The notes under the pieces were generated by a model. It saw only the letters and a program-made list of their open reading frames with translations, searched no databases and was not told where the DNA came from. The translations under genes were made by a program, and so were the position numbers. From the NCBI GenBank assembly GCA_020161245.1, contig JAIUOK010000043.1, positions 1-39,186 of the forward strand: a stretch of 39,186 bases of DNA, given 5' to 3'. The stretch comes from Actinomycetota bacterium. Its GTDB lineage: Bacteria; Actinomycetota; Actinomycetes; S36-B12; CAIYMF01. Below are positions 8,434 to 16,333 of the stretch, piece by piece (the stretch's first letter is position 1; each line of letters starts with the position of its first letter).

Positions 8434-8439
8434 ACGCTA
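8434..8439 (-). promoter_or_regulatory. Leaderless -10 box of the phosphopantetheinyl transferase gene
   Basis: TAGCGT on the minus strand, 6 nt before the ATG whose first base is 8427. The identical hexamer precedes the genes starting at 11459 and 33723 at the same distance, and a divergent copy lies at 8477-8482. Confidence 0.55.
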
Positions 8440-8559
8440 CCGCCGCCGGCGCGCGACGGCCGGGCCCGCGCCGGAGTAGCGTCCGCGGTGGCTGGGCAGC
8501 GTCGCGCGGTCACGACCGGGAGCCCTCGGCGTCGCGGCGCACCAGGGGTGGGGATTCTC

Positions 8560-9969
8560 GTGCGCTGGGTGAAGCGGATCCTGATCGCGATCGCGGTGCT
8601 GGTCGGCGTGCTGCTGATCGCCGCGGTGGGCGTGCTGTGGTGGTTCCACATCCCGTCCAACGCCGCCGGCGTCGTCGCGCAGACGGTGTGCAGCGCCAAG
8701 TACGTGGCCGGCCGCGACCTGCCGACCGACGAGCTGGTCGCCCAGGACGTCACGCCGCAGAGCCCGATCCTGGCGGTGGTCTCCACCGAGGTCGACGACG
8801 CCAACCGCACGGTGACGTCGAAGTTCCTCGGCATCGTGTCGCGGACGTCGGCGCTGCAGACCCAGCGCGGCTGCGTCCTCGATGCGCCGGCCGATCCCGC
8901 CGCGAAGCCGTACGTCCCAGCCGCGGCGGACCCGGCCGCATGGCCGGAGGGCGACGGCACCGCGGCCGCGAGCGGCGTCGACACGGCCGCCCTGACGAAG
9001 ATCGTCGACGACGCGCTGGTCGGCTCCGACGACCCCATGGGGATGGCGGCGCGCGGAGTGGCGGTCGTGCAGGACGGCAAGCTCGTGCTGCTCGAGAACG
9101 GCACCGGCATCGAGGACAACACCGCGCTGCTCGGCTGGTCGATGACCAAGACCGTCACGGGGATGCTCGCGTACAAGAAGCTGACCGAGGCCGGCGTCGA
9201 CATCGAGACGCCGGTGGTCGACGCCTTCCCCGCGGGCCGGGCGCCGTCGTGGGTGGAGGAGTGGAAGGCCGACGACCGCAAGGCCATCACCATCGCCGAC
9301 CTCATGTTCATGCGCTCGGGCCTTGCGATGGGCGAGGGCTACGGGCCGACCGGCGACGTCGTGCAGATGCTCTACGGCGAGCCCGACATGTCGTCGTGGG
9401 CCGCGCAGCACCCGCTCGACCATCAGCCGGCGACGTACTGGGAGTACCTGAGCGCGTCGACCAACATCCTGGCCGCCGTGGTGAAGGCCCAGTTCCCCAC
9501 GGATCAGGAGTACGTCGACTACGCCTACGCCGAGCTGTTCGAGCCGCTGGGCCTGACGACGGCGACGCTGTCGACCGACGCGTCCGGCACCTGGGTCGGC
9601 TCCTCGTACCTGTGGGCCAGCACTGCCGACTGGGCGCGCCTCGGCCAGCTCATGCTCGACGACGGCCGCTGGGACGGGAAGCAGATCATCCCCGCGGGCT
9701 GGTGGGAGCTGGCCGGAACCCCGGCCATGCCGACGGGCGAGGGCCACGGCTACGGCGCGCAGACCTGGATCCCCGGTGAGCCAGACGGCGGCGAGTGCGC
9801 AGCCACGCCCGACTACCCGAAGGACGCCCTGCTGATGGAGGGCCACTACGGGCAGGTCGTGGCGATGATTCCATCGAAGAAGGCCGTGATCGTCCGCCTC
9901 GGCTGGACCGTGATCCCCGACTTCGACGGCTGCACCTTCGTCGCAGACGTCGCCAAGACCCTGCCCTGA
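8560..9969 (+). CDS. Membrane-anchored serine hydrolase, beta-lactamase/NylB-like family
   Basis: A 469-residue protein with an N-terminal membrane anchor (about 7-29) and an extracytoplasmic penicillin-binding/beta-lactamase-fold hydrolase domain. Catalytic signatures are Ser194-x-x-Lys197 (SMTK), Tyr296 in YLSASTN, and a late GHYGQ resembling the HxG motif. The MRSGL block and surroundings resemble class C-like hydrolases such as 6-aminohexanoate-oligomer hydrolase (NylB) and EstB esterases. GTG at 8560 has AGGGGTGGGG six bases upstream; an in-frame GTG at 8488 follows TAGCGT (8477-8482) and would add 24 basic residues, so the start is open. It diverges from the transferase gene. Hydrolysis of an extracellular amide polymer is an inference from context; esterase activity is equally possible. 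Confidence 0.85.
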   Translation: MRWVKRILIAIAVLVGVLLIAAVGVLWWFHIPSNAAGVVAQTVCSAKYVAGRDLPTDELVAQDVTPQSPILAVVSTEVDDANRTVTSKFLGIVSRTSALQTQRGCVLDAPADPAAKPYVPAAADPAAWPEGDGTAAASGVDTAALTKIVDDALVGSDDPMGMAARGVAVVQDGKLVLLENGTGIEDNTALLGWSMTKTVTGMLAYKKLTEAGVDIETPVVDAFPAGRAPSWVEEWKADDRKAITIADLMFMRSGLAMGEGYGPTGDVVQMLYGEPDMSSWAAQHPLDHQPATYWEYLSASTNILAAVVKAQFPTDQEYVDYAYAELFEPLGLTTATLSTDASGTWVGSSYLWASTADWARLGQLMLDDGRWDGKQIIPAGWWELAGTPAMPTGEGHGYGAQTWIPGEPDGGECAATPDYPKDALLMEGHYGQVVAMIPSKKAVIVRLGWTVIPDFDGCTFVADVAKTLP

Positions 9970-9980
9970 GAGCTGTGCCG

Positions 9981-10541
9981 TCAGCGGACCGACAGGCCGG
10001 CGACGACGGTGTCGATGAGGAAGCGGTAGCTGCGGTCGACGTCGCGCGGCATGCCGAAGCCGCCGCTCGACTCGAGGCTCACGTAGCCGTGCAGGGCGGC
10101 GCGCAGCGTCCGTGCTGCGTCGATCGCGGCGTTGCCGCGCAGGCCGAACCCCGCCAGGACGTCGAGCAGGATCGCCACGACCTCCTCGCTCGCCCGCAGG
10201 TCCTCCTCGTCGTCCGGCGACGGAGCCCGCACGGTGGCCGCGTAGCGGCCGGGGTGCTCCAGCACCCAGCGGCGGTAGGCGTCGGCGATGGCGCGGACGG
10301 CGTCGGGCCCGGACTGCCCGACGGCAGCCCGCCCGAGCACCTCGCCGAGCTCGCGCTTGGCCTGCACCGAGATGCCGCGCTGCAGCGAGTCGAGCGAGTC
10401 GATGTGCTTGTAGAGCGACGGCTGGCGCACGCCGAGCCGCTCGGCCAGCGCGGCGAGAGTCAGCCGCGCGTAGCCCTGCTCGTCGGCGAGGTCGGACGCC
10501 TCGTGGACCACACGCTCCGGGGTCAGCCCGGCCCTAGGCAC
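9981..10541 (-). CDS. TetR/AcrR-family transcriptional regulator
   Basis: A 186-residue repressor-type regulator. The N-terminal helix-turn-helix reads LTLAALAERLGVRQPSLYKHIDSLDSL, followed by an all-helical ligand-binding domain with a WVLEHPGRYA segment common in this family. It is the second gene of a minus-strand operon: its start overlaps the end of the alpha/beta-hydrolase gene by 8 bases, so it is probably translated by coupling. The nested inverted repeats over the hydrolase promoter (11359-11385) are the likely operator, making this an autoregulated hydrolase-repressor pair. It converges with the NylB-like gene with an 11-base gap. Ligand unknown. Confidence 0.88.
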   Translation of the reverse strand: MPRAGLTPERVVHEASDLADEQGYARLTLAALAERLGVRQPSLYKHIDSLDSLQRGISVQAKRELGEVLGRAAVGQSGPDAVRAIADAYRRWVLEHPGRYAATVRAPSPDDEEDLRASEEVVAILLDVLAGFGLRGNAAIDAARTLRAALHGYVSLESSGGFGMPRDVDRSYRFLIDTVVAGLSVR

Positions 10542-11343
10542 GGTGCACCGCCTTGGCCGCGAAGTCGCGGACGGCCGCGAGCACGACGTCCGGCTGCTGC
10601 GACTGCGGGTAGTGGCCCGCGTCGGCGACCATGACCACCTGGCCGTCGGTGCGCTGCGCGATCCAGGCCGCCTCGTCGGCAGGGGACGGGAAGTCGGGGT
10701 CGAGCTCGCCCATCACGACGAGCACCGGCGCCCGCACCTCGCCCAGCCTCGCCTCGACCGGCGCGTGGGTGAGGTGCGTGGTGGCCGAGAACGCCTTCGC
10801 GTAGCCGGGCCGCTTGATCGACGCGATGACGTCCGCGACGTAGGCGTCGAGATCGTCCGGACGCCGGCCCGCGTAGAGCTTGGGCAGGTAGGTCTTCCAG
10901 GTCAGCGCTGCGAGCGCGGGCGCCAGCGCGACACGCAGCAGCAGCTTCTGGAAGCTGGAGATGGCGCCGTCGCGGACGAACGGGCCGACGAGCACGACGC
11001 CGCTCACGAGCTCGGGCCGATCGGCGGCGAGGTAGGCGGCCGCGCCGGCGCCCATCGAGTTGCCGACCACGACGGCGGGACCGCCGAGGTGCTCGATCAG
11101 GGCGGCGATGTCGGAGGCGGTTTCGACATCGCCGTACGCGGCGAACGTCGTGTCGCTGTCGCCGTGGCCCCGCAGGTCCACGGTGGCGACGCGGTAGCCA
11201 GCAGCCACCAGGCCGGGGGCGAGGAAGCGGTAAGTGGCGCGCAGGTCGCCCATGCCGGGCACCAGCACCAGGAGCGGGCCCTCGCCCGCGACGTCGTAGC
11301 CGATGCGGCCGTCGGGCCGCTCGAGGAAGGAGGTCGTCGTCAT
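10534..11343 (-). CDS. Alpha/beta-fold hydrolase
   Basis: A 269-residue cytoplasmic hydrolase. Visible motifs are the oxyanion-hole stretch VLVPGMGD, nucleophile elbow GNSMGAG (Ser), catalytic Asp in MGELDPDFP and catalytic His in DAGHYPQSQ, in the order expected of the canonical fold. The substrate (ester, lactone or epoxide) cannot be assigned. The start ATG with first base 11343 is preferred because a TTGACA-17-TATCGT promoter ends 7 nt before it, giving a leaderless message. It leads an operon with the TetR gene at 9981-10541. Confidence 0.88.
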   Translation of the reverse strand: MTTTSFLERPDGRIGYDVAGEGPLLVLVPGMGDLRATYRFLAPGLVAAGYRVATVDLRGHGDSDTTFAAYGDVETASDIAALIEHLGGPAVVVGNSMGAGAAAYLAADRPELVSGVVLVGPFVRDGAISSFQKLLLRVALAPALAALTWKTYLPKLYAGRRPDDLDAYVADVIASIKRPGYAKAFSATTHLTHAPVEARLGEVRAPVLVVMGELDPDFPSPADEAAWIAQRTDGQVVMVADAGHYPQSQQPDVVLAAVRDFAAKAVHRA

Positions 11344-11350
11344 GACAGGA

Positions 11351-11385
11351 ACGATAGATAGCCGCCTGGCTAATGTCAATAGCCA
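11351..11385 (-). promoter_or_regulatory. Promoter and nested inverted-repeat operator of the hydrolase-tetR operon
   Basis: On the minus strand TTGACA (11374-11379) is followed after exactly 17 bp by TATCGT (11351-11356), 7 nt before the start codon. Two inverted repeats share an arm: TAGCC (11359-11363) with GGCTA (11368-11372), and TGGCTA (11367-11372) with TAGCCA (11380-11385). The repeats sit on the -35 box and spacer, as expected for a TetR-type operator. Confidence 0.65.
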
Positions 11386-11446
11386 ATGCCTGTCCCCGGC
11401 TCGGGGAGGTCGTGCCGTTCCAGCACTGCCGCGGCGGCGCCGTCCC

Positions 11447-11452
11447 TAGCGT
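11447..11452 (+). promoter_or_regulatory. Leaderless -10 box of the second alpha/beta-hydrolase gene
   Basis: TAGCGT followed by GCCGTC and then the ATG at 11459. No ribosome-binding site is present between them. Confidence 0.5.
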
Positions 11453-11458
11453 GCCGTC

Positions 11459-12301
11459 ATGGACCCCTACTCGGCTCCCGTGCCCGGCGAGGAGCGGCTG
11501 ATCCCGAGCCACGACGGCGGGCAGCTGCTCACCGTCTGCGCCGGCGACGGGCCGGCCGTCGTGCTGGCGCACGGGTTCGGCGTCGACCGCAACGAGTGGA
11601 ACGTCGTCGCGACGCGCCTGCTCGATTCCGGCCACCGCGTCATCGCGTTCGACCAGCGGGGCCACGGCCGGTCACGGGCGGGCAGCGAGGGCATCGGGTC
11701 GGCCCCGATGGCCCGCGACTACGTCACAGTGCTCGAGACCTACGACGTGCAGGACGCCGTCCTGGCCATGCACTCGATGGGCGGTTTCGTCGGTATCCGC
11801 TTCCTTCTCGAGCATGCCGAGGCGGCGGCGCGCCTGCGCGGCGCGCTGCTGCTGGCGACCTTCGCCGGCGACGTCAACCGTGACAACGCGCAGAACCGCC
11901 TGCAGATCCCGCTGATCCGCAGCGGCGTGCTGCCGTGGCTCGTCCGGTCCGACCTCGTCGGCAAGCCGTTCGCCCGAAGCCTCATGGGCGACAACGGCGA
12001 CGACGCCATGGCCGCAGCCTTCCTGCGGATGTTCCGCGCGCAGGATTTCGGCCCGCTCGTCCCGGTGCTGCAGGCGATGGTCGACGAGAACCGCTACCCG
12101 CAGCTGGGAGAGATCGGGCTGCCCACGACGATCATGGTGGGCACCCGCGACAAGACCACCCCGCCGTTCCATACCGACGAGCTGCACGCAGGGATCCCTG
12201 GCTCGACGCTCGAGCGGGTGTCCGGCGCCGGCCACATGGTGGTGTGGGAGGAGCCCGGCGTCGTCGTCGGAGCGATCCGGCGCCTCTCCGGACCTGCCTG
12301 A
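11459..12301 (+). CDS. Alpha/beta-fold hydrolase
   Basis: A 280-residue hydrolase with VLAHGFGVDRNEW (oxyanion region), the nucleophile elbow AMHSMGGFVG, an acid in GTRDKTTP and His in GAGHMVVWEEP. Helical cap sequences lie between about 130 and 210. The HSMGG elbow and WEEP tail are common in lipase/esterase or peroxidase-like actinobacterial alpha/beta hydrolases; no specific substrate can be named. The gene diverges from the TetR-controlled hydrolase operon but has its own leaderless-type -10 box. Confidence 0.88.
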   Translation: MDPYSAPVPGEERLIPSHDGGQLLTVCAGDGPAVVLAHGFGVDRNEWNVVATRLLDSGHRVIAFDQRGHGRSRAGSEGIGSAPMARDYVTVLETYDVQDAVLAMHSMGGFVGIRFLLEHAEAAARLRGALLLATFAGDVNRDNAQNRLQIPLIRSGVLPWLVRSDLVGKPFARSLMGDNGDDAMAAAFLRMFRAQDFGPLVPVLQAMVDENRYPQLGEIGLPTTIMVGTRDKTTPPFHTDELHAGIPGSTLERVSGAGHMVVWEEPGVVVGAIRRLSGPA

Positions 12302-12358
12302 CGCGGCGAGACCCGACCCGCGTCGGCGCGACCGACGGCAGCGGTGCACGATGCCGGT

Positions 12359-13069
12359 ATGGCCGAGCTGCACCCCGCCCTCGCTGGCGCCACGATTGAC
12401 GACTCCGTGCTCGCGCTGCGCCCCGACTACCGCGCGCTGCTCATCGTCGTCACGGGCGTACGCGGCGGTCCGACGGACGACGAGAGCGATGCCGCGCTCG
12501 CCCGTGCCGAGGTCTCAGCGAGGGCCCGGCTCGATGGGGCCGCGCCGGAGTCGCTCCCGGAGATCGCCTCGTGGCGCGAGGCTTTCGCAGGCTTCGGCGT
12601 CAAGCCGCGGCAGGCGCGCAGCAGCGTCGAGGCGCTGGTGCGGCGCATCGACGCGGGCCTTCCGCGCATCGACCGGCTCACCGATCTCTACAACGCCGTG
12701 TCGGTGGCGCACCTGGTGCCGGTGGGCGGCGAGAACCTCGACCGGTACGTCGGCCCTCCGCGGCTCGTGCGCGCCGCCGGCGACGAGCCGTTCGACACCG
12801 TGGCCGATGGCGAGCACGTCGTCGTCAGCGCCGATCCCGGCGAGGTCGTGTGGCGCGACGACGACGGGGTGACCTGCCGCCGGTGGAACTGGCGGCAGTG
12901 CGTCAGGACGAGGCTGGATCCGTCGACGGGCAACGTGCTGTTCATCCTCGACGGACTGCACCCGCTGACCGACGACGACCTGCGCGCAGCGGGCGACGCG
13001 ATCGTCGAGGCCGTCACAGCCGGGTCGCCGGACGCCGTCGTGTCGTCACGACTGATCGGCGCGCCCTAG
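12359..13069 (+). CDS. B3/B4 domain-containing protein
   Basis: A 236-residue stand-alone B3/B4 domain, the fold of the tRNA-binding editing region in the PheRS beta subunit. Diagnostic parts are EIASWREAFAGFGVKPRQ, RSSVEALVRRI, LPRIDRLTDLYNAVSVAHLVPVGGEN and a late LFILDGL. Free-standing members are thought to edit mischarged aminoacyl-tRNA or to be orphan hydrolases; the role here is unproven. ATG 12359 is chosen over 12344 because CACGAT lies 6 nt before it in the leaderless arrangement seen for its neighbours. Confidence 0.85.
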   Translation: MAELHPALAGATIDDSVLALRPDYRALLIVVTGVRGGPTDDESDAALARAEVSARARLDGAAPESLPEIASWREAFAGFGVKPRQARSSVEALVRRIDAGLPRIDRLTDLYNAVSVAHLVPVGGENLDRYVGPPRLVRAAGDEPFDTVADGEHVVVSADPGEVVWRDDDGVTCRRWNWRQCVRTRLDPSTGNVLFILDGLHPLTDDDLRAAGDAIVEAVTAGSPDAVVSSRLIGAP

Positions 13070-13080
13070 CTGCCGCTCCC

Positions 13081-13086
13081 TACGAT
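13081..13086 (+). promoter_or_regulatory. Leaderless -10 box of the phzF-like gene
   Basis: TACGAT, 7 nt before the ATG at 13094, directly after the stop of the B3/B4 gene. It suggests the PhzF-like gene can be transcribed on its own. Confidence 0.5.
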
Positions 13087-13093
13087 CGCGGGC

Positions 13094-13939
13094 ATGACGC
13101 AGCGCAGGTTCGCCCAGGTCGACGTGTTCACCGACGTGCCGCTGCTCGGCAACCCCGTGGCCGTCGTGCTGGACAGCGACGGGCTCAGCACCGAGCAGAT
13201 GCAGGCCTTCTGCGACTGGACGAATCTGTCGGAGGCGACCTTCGTGCTGCCGCCGACCGATCCCGCCGCGGACTACCGGGTGCGCATCTTCTGCCCGGGC
13301 CGCGAGCTGCCGTTCGCCGGGCACCCCACCCTGGGCACCTGCCACGCCTGGCTCGAGGCAGGCGGCGAGCCGAAGGGGGGCGAGATCGTCCAGCAGTGCG
13401 GCGTCGGGCTGGTGGCCATCCGCCACGACGCAGCTACCGGCCGCCTCGCCTTCGCCGCGCCTCCGCGCCAGCGGAGCGGCCCGCTCGACGATGTCGACGT
13501 CGCGCGTCTCGTCGCCGCTCTGCGCATCGACCTCGACGAGGTCGTCGCCCACGAGTGGTGCGACAACGGGCCGGGCTGGCGTGCGCTGCTGCTCCGCACG
13601 GCCGACGCCGTCCTCGCGGTGAGCCCCGACCCCGCCGCCCTGGCCGGCCTCGACGTCGGCATCGCGGGACCGCATCCTGCCGGCGGGCCCGCGGACCTGG
13701 AGGTGCGCGCCTTCTTCCCCGGCAACGGCGGCACGCTGACGGAGGACCCCGTCACGGGCTCGCTCAACGCGGCTCTCGGTCAGTGGCTCATCGGGTCGGG
13801 GCGGCTGCCCGAGCGCTACACCGCGCGGCAGGGCACGGCGCTCGGCCGCGACGGTCGCGTATCGGTGGAGCTCGCCGACGGCGACGTCTGGGTCGGCGGC
13901 TCCAGCGTCACGGTGCTCGCCGGATCGGCCGACCTGTAG
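13094..13939 (+). CDS. PhzF-family isomerase/epimerase-like protein
   Basis: A 281-residue member of the PhzF family (diaminopimelate-epimerase fold). N-terminal QVDVFTDVPLLGNPVAVV, then NLSEATFV with the conserved acidic Glu47, then RIFCPGRELPFAGHPTLG and the C-terminal TEDPVTGSLNAALGQWL are hallmark blocks. True PhzF isomerises dihydrohydroxyanthranilate for phenazines, but no other phenazine gene is present, so this is probably one of the many orphan homologues. It closes a run of plus-strand genes; a strong hairpin follows at 13955-13987. Confidence 0.92.
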   Translation: MTQRRFAQVDVFTDVPLLGNPVAVVLDSDGLSTEQMQAFCDWTNLSEATFVLPPTDPAADYRVRIFCPGRELPFAGHPTLGTCHAWLEAGGEPKGGEIVQQCGVGLVAIRHDAATGRLAFAAPPRQRSGPLDDVDVARLVAALRIDLDEVVAHEWCDNGPGWRALLLRTADAVLAVSPDPAALAGLDVGIAGPHPAGGPADLEVRAFFPGNGGTLTEDPVTGSLNAALGQWLIGSGRLPERYTARQGTALGRDGRVSVELADGDVWVGGSSVTVLAGSADL

Positions 13940-13954
13940 CACGTCGGCATGGTG

Positions 13955-13987
13955 GAGGGCCCGCGGCACCAGGCGCCGCGGACCCTC
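13955..13987. terminator. Bidirectional hairpin terminator
   Basis: GAGGGCCCGCGGC (13955-13967), 7-base loop, GCCGCGGACCCTC (13975-13987): a 13-bp stem with one wobble pair, between convergent genes. There is no T-tract, as usual for GC-rich actinobacterial terminators. Confidence 0.65.
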
Positions 13988-14036
13988 GCTCGTGCTGTGG
14001 TGCTCGGAGCTGGCGGTACTGGGACCGCTAGGACCG

Positions 14037-14192
14037 CTAGTACCAGGTCTTGCGCCCGCCGACCGCGCGGCCCGTGGCGCCGAGCAGGGTGAGGACAAGG
14101 CCCACGACGAGCAGGATCGCTCCGATCGTGGTGAGGATGCTGATCTTCAGCACGAGGCCGAGGATCAGCAGGATCAGTCCGAGGATGATCAC
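14037..14192 (-). CDS. DUF6131-family small membrane protein (51 aa)
   Basis: A 51-residue protein beginning with GTG: VIILGLILLILGLVLKISIL, a second hydrophobic stretch (about 21-37) and the tail GRAVGGRKTWY. Two short membrane helices followed by GR.VGGR..Y match the DUF6131 family of tiny actinobacterial membrane proteins, function unknown. The purine-rich CCTCGGGAGAC upstream supplies a ribosome-binding site. It converges with the phzF-like gene and diverges from the TspO-like gene. Confidence 0.8.
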   Translation of the reverse strand: MIILGLILLILGLVLKISILTTIGAILLVVGLVLTLLGATGRAVGGRKTWY

Positions 14193-14311
14193 GGCGTCTC
14201 CCGAGGGGTAGTCAGGACGCCGCGGTGGCGTCCGGTGCGGCCGCCTCTGTACCCGCAGTTCGGTCGCTCGAACCTGATTGCGCCGAGAAGTTCGCGGGTA
14301 GGGGTCACGTC

Positions 14312-14827
14312 ATGAGGAACGCGATCGCAGCCGCCGGCCTGCTCGGGCTCTATCTCGTCGGCCAGGGCGCGTCCGTCGCGCTCACGGGACGTCGCACCGA
14401 CCAGGACGGCACCGAGCAGTCGCGCCGCGAGTTCGAGCGTCTGCCTACCCCGGAGTGGGCGCCGCCGGCTCCGACGTACGGCATCGTCTGGTCGGGGCTG
14501 GCCCTGACGTCGAGCGCGGCGGCCGCCCGCGTCGTGGCCAAGGGATCGACTCCGGAGGGGCTGACGCCGCAGGCTCAGCGCGCTATGGCGTGGTGGGTCG
14601 CTGCGACACTGCCGCGCTCGGCGTACACCCCCCTGGCCTTCGGCTCGCGCCGCCTGTGGGCGGCGACTGCCGACGCAGGGCTGCTCGCTGCCACATGGGG
14701 AGGCTTCGCGCTGGCGGCGGCGAAGGTCGATCGCACGGCGGCCGCTCTCGCGCTGCCCGAGCTGGCGTGGACGTCGTTCGCGACGGTGCTCTCGGCCGCG
14801 ACGGCGCGCAACGAGCAGCGCGCGTAG
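14312..14827 (+). CDS. TspO/MBR-related membrane protein
   Basis: A 171-residue integral membrane protein with about five hydrophobic segments. The block WAPPAPTYGIVWSGLAL resembles the conserved loop-helix of TspO/MBR (PBR) proteins, which bind tetrapyrroles or cholesterol-like ligands. The rest is divergent: the usual WxPxF signature is altered, and the C-terminal half is Ala-rich. The ATG at 14312 follows GTAGGGGTCACGTC, a weak ribosome-binding site. It converges with the GGDEF gene. Ligand and role unassigned. Confidence 0.65.
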   Translation: MRNAIAAAGLLGLYLVGQGASVALTGRRTDQDGTEQSRREFERLPTPEWAPPAPTYGIVWSGLALTSSAAAARVVAKGSTPEGLTPQAQRAMAWWVAATLPRSAYTPLAFGSRRLWAATADAGLLAATWGGFALAAAKVDRTAAALALPELAWTSFATVLSAATARNEQRA

Positions 14828-14845
14828 CCGATCGCTGCCGGCGCC

Positions 14846-16330
14846 TCAGGGGCGCGGAGTCGCGGGCACGTGCACGACGTAGCAGTCGCCGCCCACCTGC
14901 TTGGCGGCGAACATCGCGGCGTCGGCCTGCAGCATGAGGTCGGACGGCGTCGGCGCGGTGGGGTGGCTCAGCGCCACGCCCACCGACACAGGCGACACCA
15001 CGTGGTGCTCGCGGTGCGTCACAGGTCGGCGCAGCTCGGCCACGATGCGCCCCGCGGCCGCAGCCGCCTGATCGTCGTCGTCGAGCCCCACGAGCACGAC
15101 GATGAACTCGTCGCCGCCCAGACGCACGAGCAGGTCGCCGGCGCGCACCTCGGCCCGCAGTCGTGCCGCGACCTCGCGCAGCACGACGTCGCCCATGGCG
15201 TGGCCGTACCTGTCGTTGATCTGCTTGAACCGGTCGAGGTCGATGACGAGGACGGCCAGGCGTCGCGTCTCGCGCTCGGCGCGCGCCATCTCGCGGGCGA
15301 GGTCCTCGTCGAGGGTGATCCGGTTGCGCAACCCCGTGAGCGCGTCGGTCGTGGCGGCGCGGTCGGTGCGCCGGTCGATCCTGGCCAGCTGAACGACCAG
15401 CACGATGAGCAGCGCCGACAGGGCCAGGAAGCCGAGCGCGCGGGCGGCGTACCAGCCGAGCGAGTAGCGCAGGGCACCGAGGTTGAGCAGCGCGTCGCCG
15501 AGGTTGAGGACGCAGATCGCCAGCAGCCAGCGCGAGAGCACGCTCGACGCGCGCGTGGCGACGACGGCGACGATCAGGCCCGCGATCGCGAGCAGCACTG
15601 TGGCCTCGGTGACCGACGTGCCGAGCGGCGACAGCCCGGGCGGCTGGAAGAGCGCTGGTGCGGCGTCCGGCACGAGCAGCCACCACGTCGAGAGGAGCAG
15701 CACCGGGACGGTGCCCCAGACGACGCCCGGCACGATGCCGTGGCGCAGCGCCGGCACCCTTCCGTTCGCGTCGTCACGGCTGAGCACGACCGCGCTCGCG
15801 GGGATCCCGACCGTGATGACCACGTGCCAGAGCAGGAACAGGGCCACGGGTGTGTTCGGACCGCCGAGCACCGAGCGGGGCGTGCCGTCCGGGGCGTCCG
15901 GCAGGAGCGCGCCGGGGAAGGCCAGGGTGAAGGCCAGCAGCAGGACCGCGATCGAGGAGAAGGTGCCGCCGAGTACCAGGTAGCCGCGCACCTGGGTGCG
16001 GCGGGCCTCCAACCAGAGCACCACTGCAGTCAACGACGTGACGACGGCGAGCGAGAGCGCGTGCGCCAGCGGCACGGCCGGCACGTCCCGCAGCGGGTCT
16101 GCGACGTGCGGGAGCAGCCAGGCGATGGCTGCGGCGTAGAGCAGCGCGGCCACGATCCAGCTGAGGGCCTCCCGGCGTGCGGGGCTGCTCGGGCGGTGCA
16201 ACTGGTAGAGCGGCGACTGCACGACCCCTCCCACCACTGGTCCGTCGGGCCCTCCCGCATCGATCCTGTCGGCCGACGGGGCGGGAGTCTCGCGCAGCGG
16301 CGAGAAGTGACGCCCGCCCCAGGGCGCCAC
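14846..16330 (-). CDS. Membrane diguanylate cyclase (GGDEF domain)
   Basis: About 494 residues. The N-terminal two thirds (55-315) is a multi-helix membrane sensor of about eight hydrophobic segments resembling MASE-type domains. The C-terminal cyclase has TTDALTGLRNR, the nucleotide motif GGDEF at 405-409 and an intact RxxD inhibitory site (Arg396-Asp399) five residues before it, so it should make cyclic di-GMP with product inhibition. No EAL domain. The GTG start at 16330 follows the stop of the small upstream gene by 3 bases, indicating coupling; later in-frame GTG codons are alternatives. The sensed signal is unknown. Confidence 0.92.
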   Translation of the reverse strand: MAPWGGRHFSPLRETPAPSADRIDAGGPDGPVVGGVVQSPLYQLHRPSSPARREALSWIVAALLYAAAIAWLLPHVADPLRDVPAVPLAHALSLAVVTSLTAVVLWLEARRTQVRGYLVLGGTFSSIAVLLLAFTLAFPGALLPDAPDGTPRSVLGGPNTPVALFLLWHVVITVGIPASAVVLSRDDANGRVPALRHGIVPGVVWGTVPVLLLSTWWLLVPDAAPALFQPPGLSPLGTSVTEATVLLAIAGLIVAVVATRASSVLSRWLLAICVLNLGDALLNLGALRYSLGWYAARALGFLALSALLIVLVVQLARIDRRTDRAATTDALTGLRNRITLDEDLAREMARAERETRRLAVLVIDLDRFKQINDRYGHAMGDVVLREVAARLRAEVRAGDLLVRLGGDEFIVVLVGLDDDDQAAAAAGRIVAELRRPVTHREHHVVSPVSVGVALSHPTAPTPSDLMLQADAAMFAAKQVGGDCYVVHVPATPRP

Positions 16331-16333
16331 GGG

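Noticed and set aside
13094..13939. Phenazine biosynthesis
   Set aside because: Only a PhzF-family homologue is present; no phzA, B, D, E or G relatives occur in the window.
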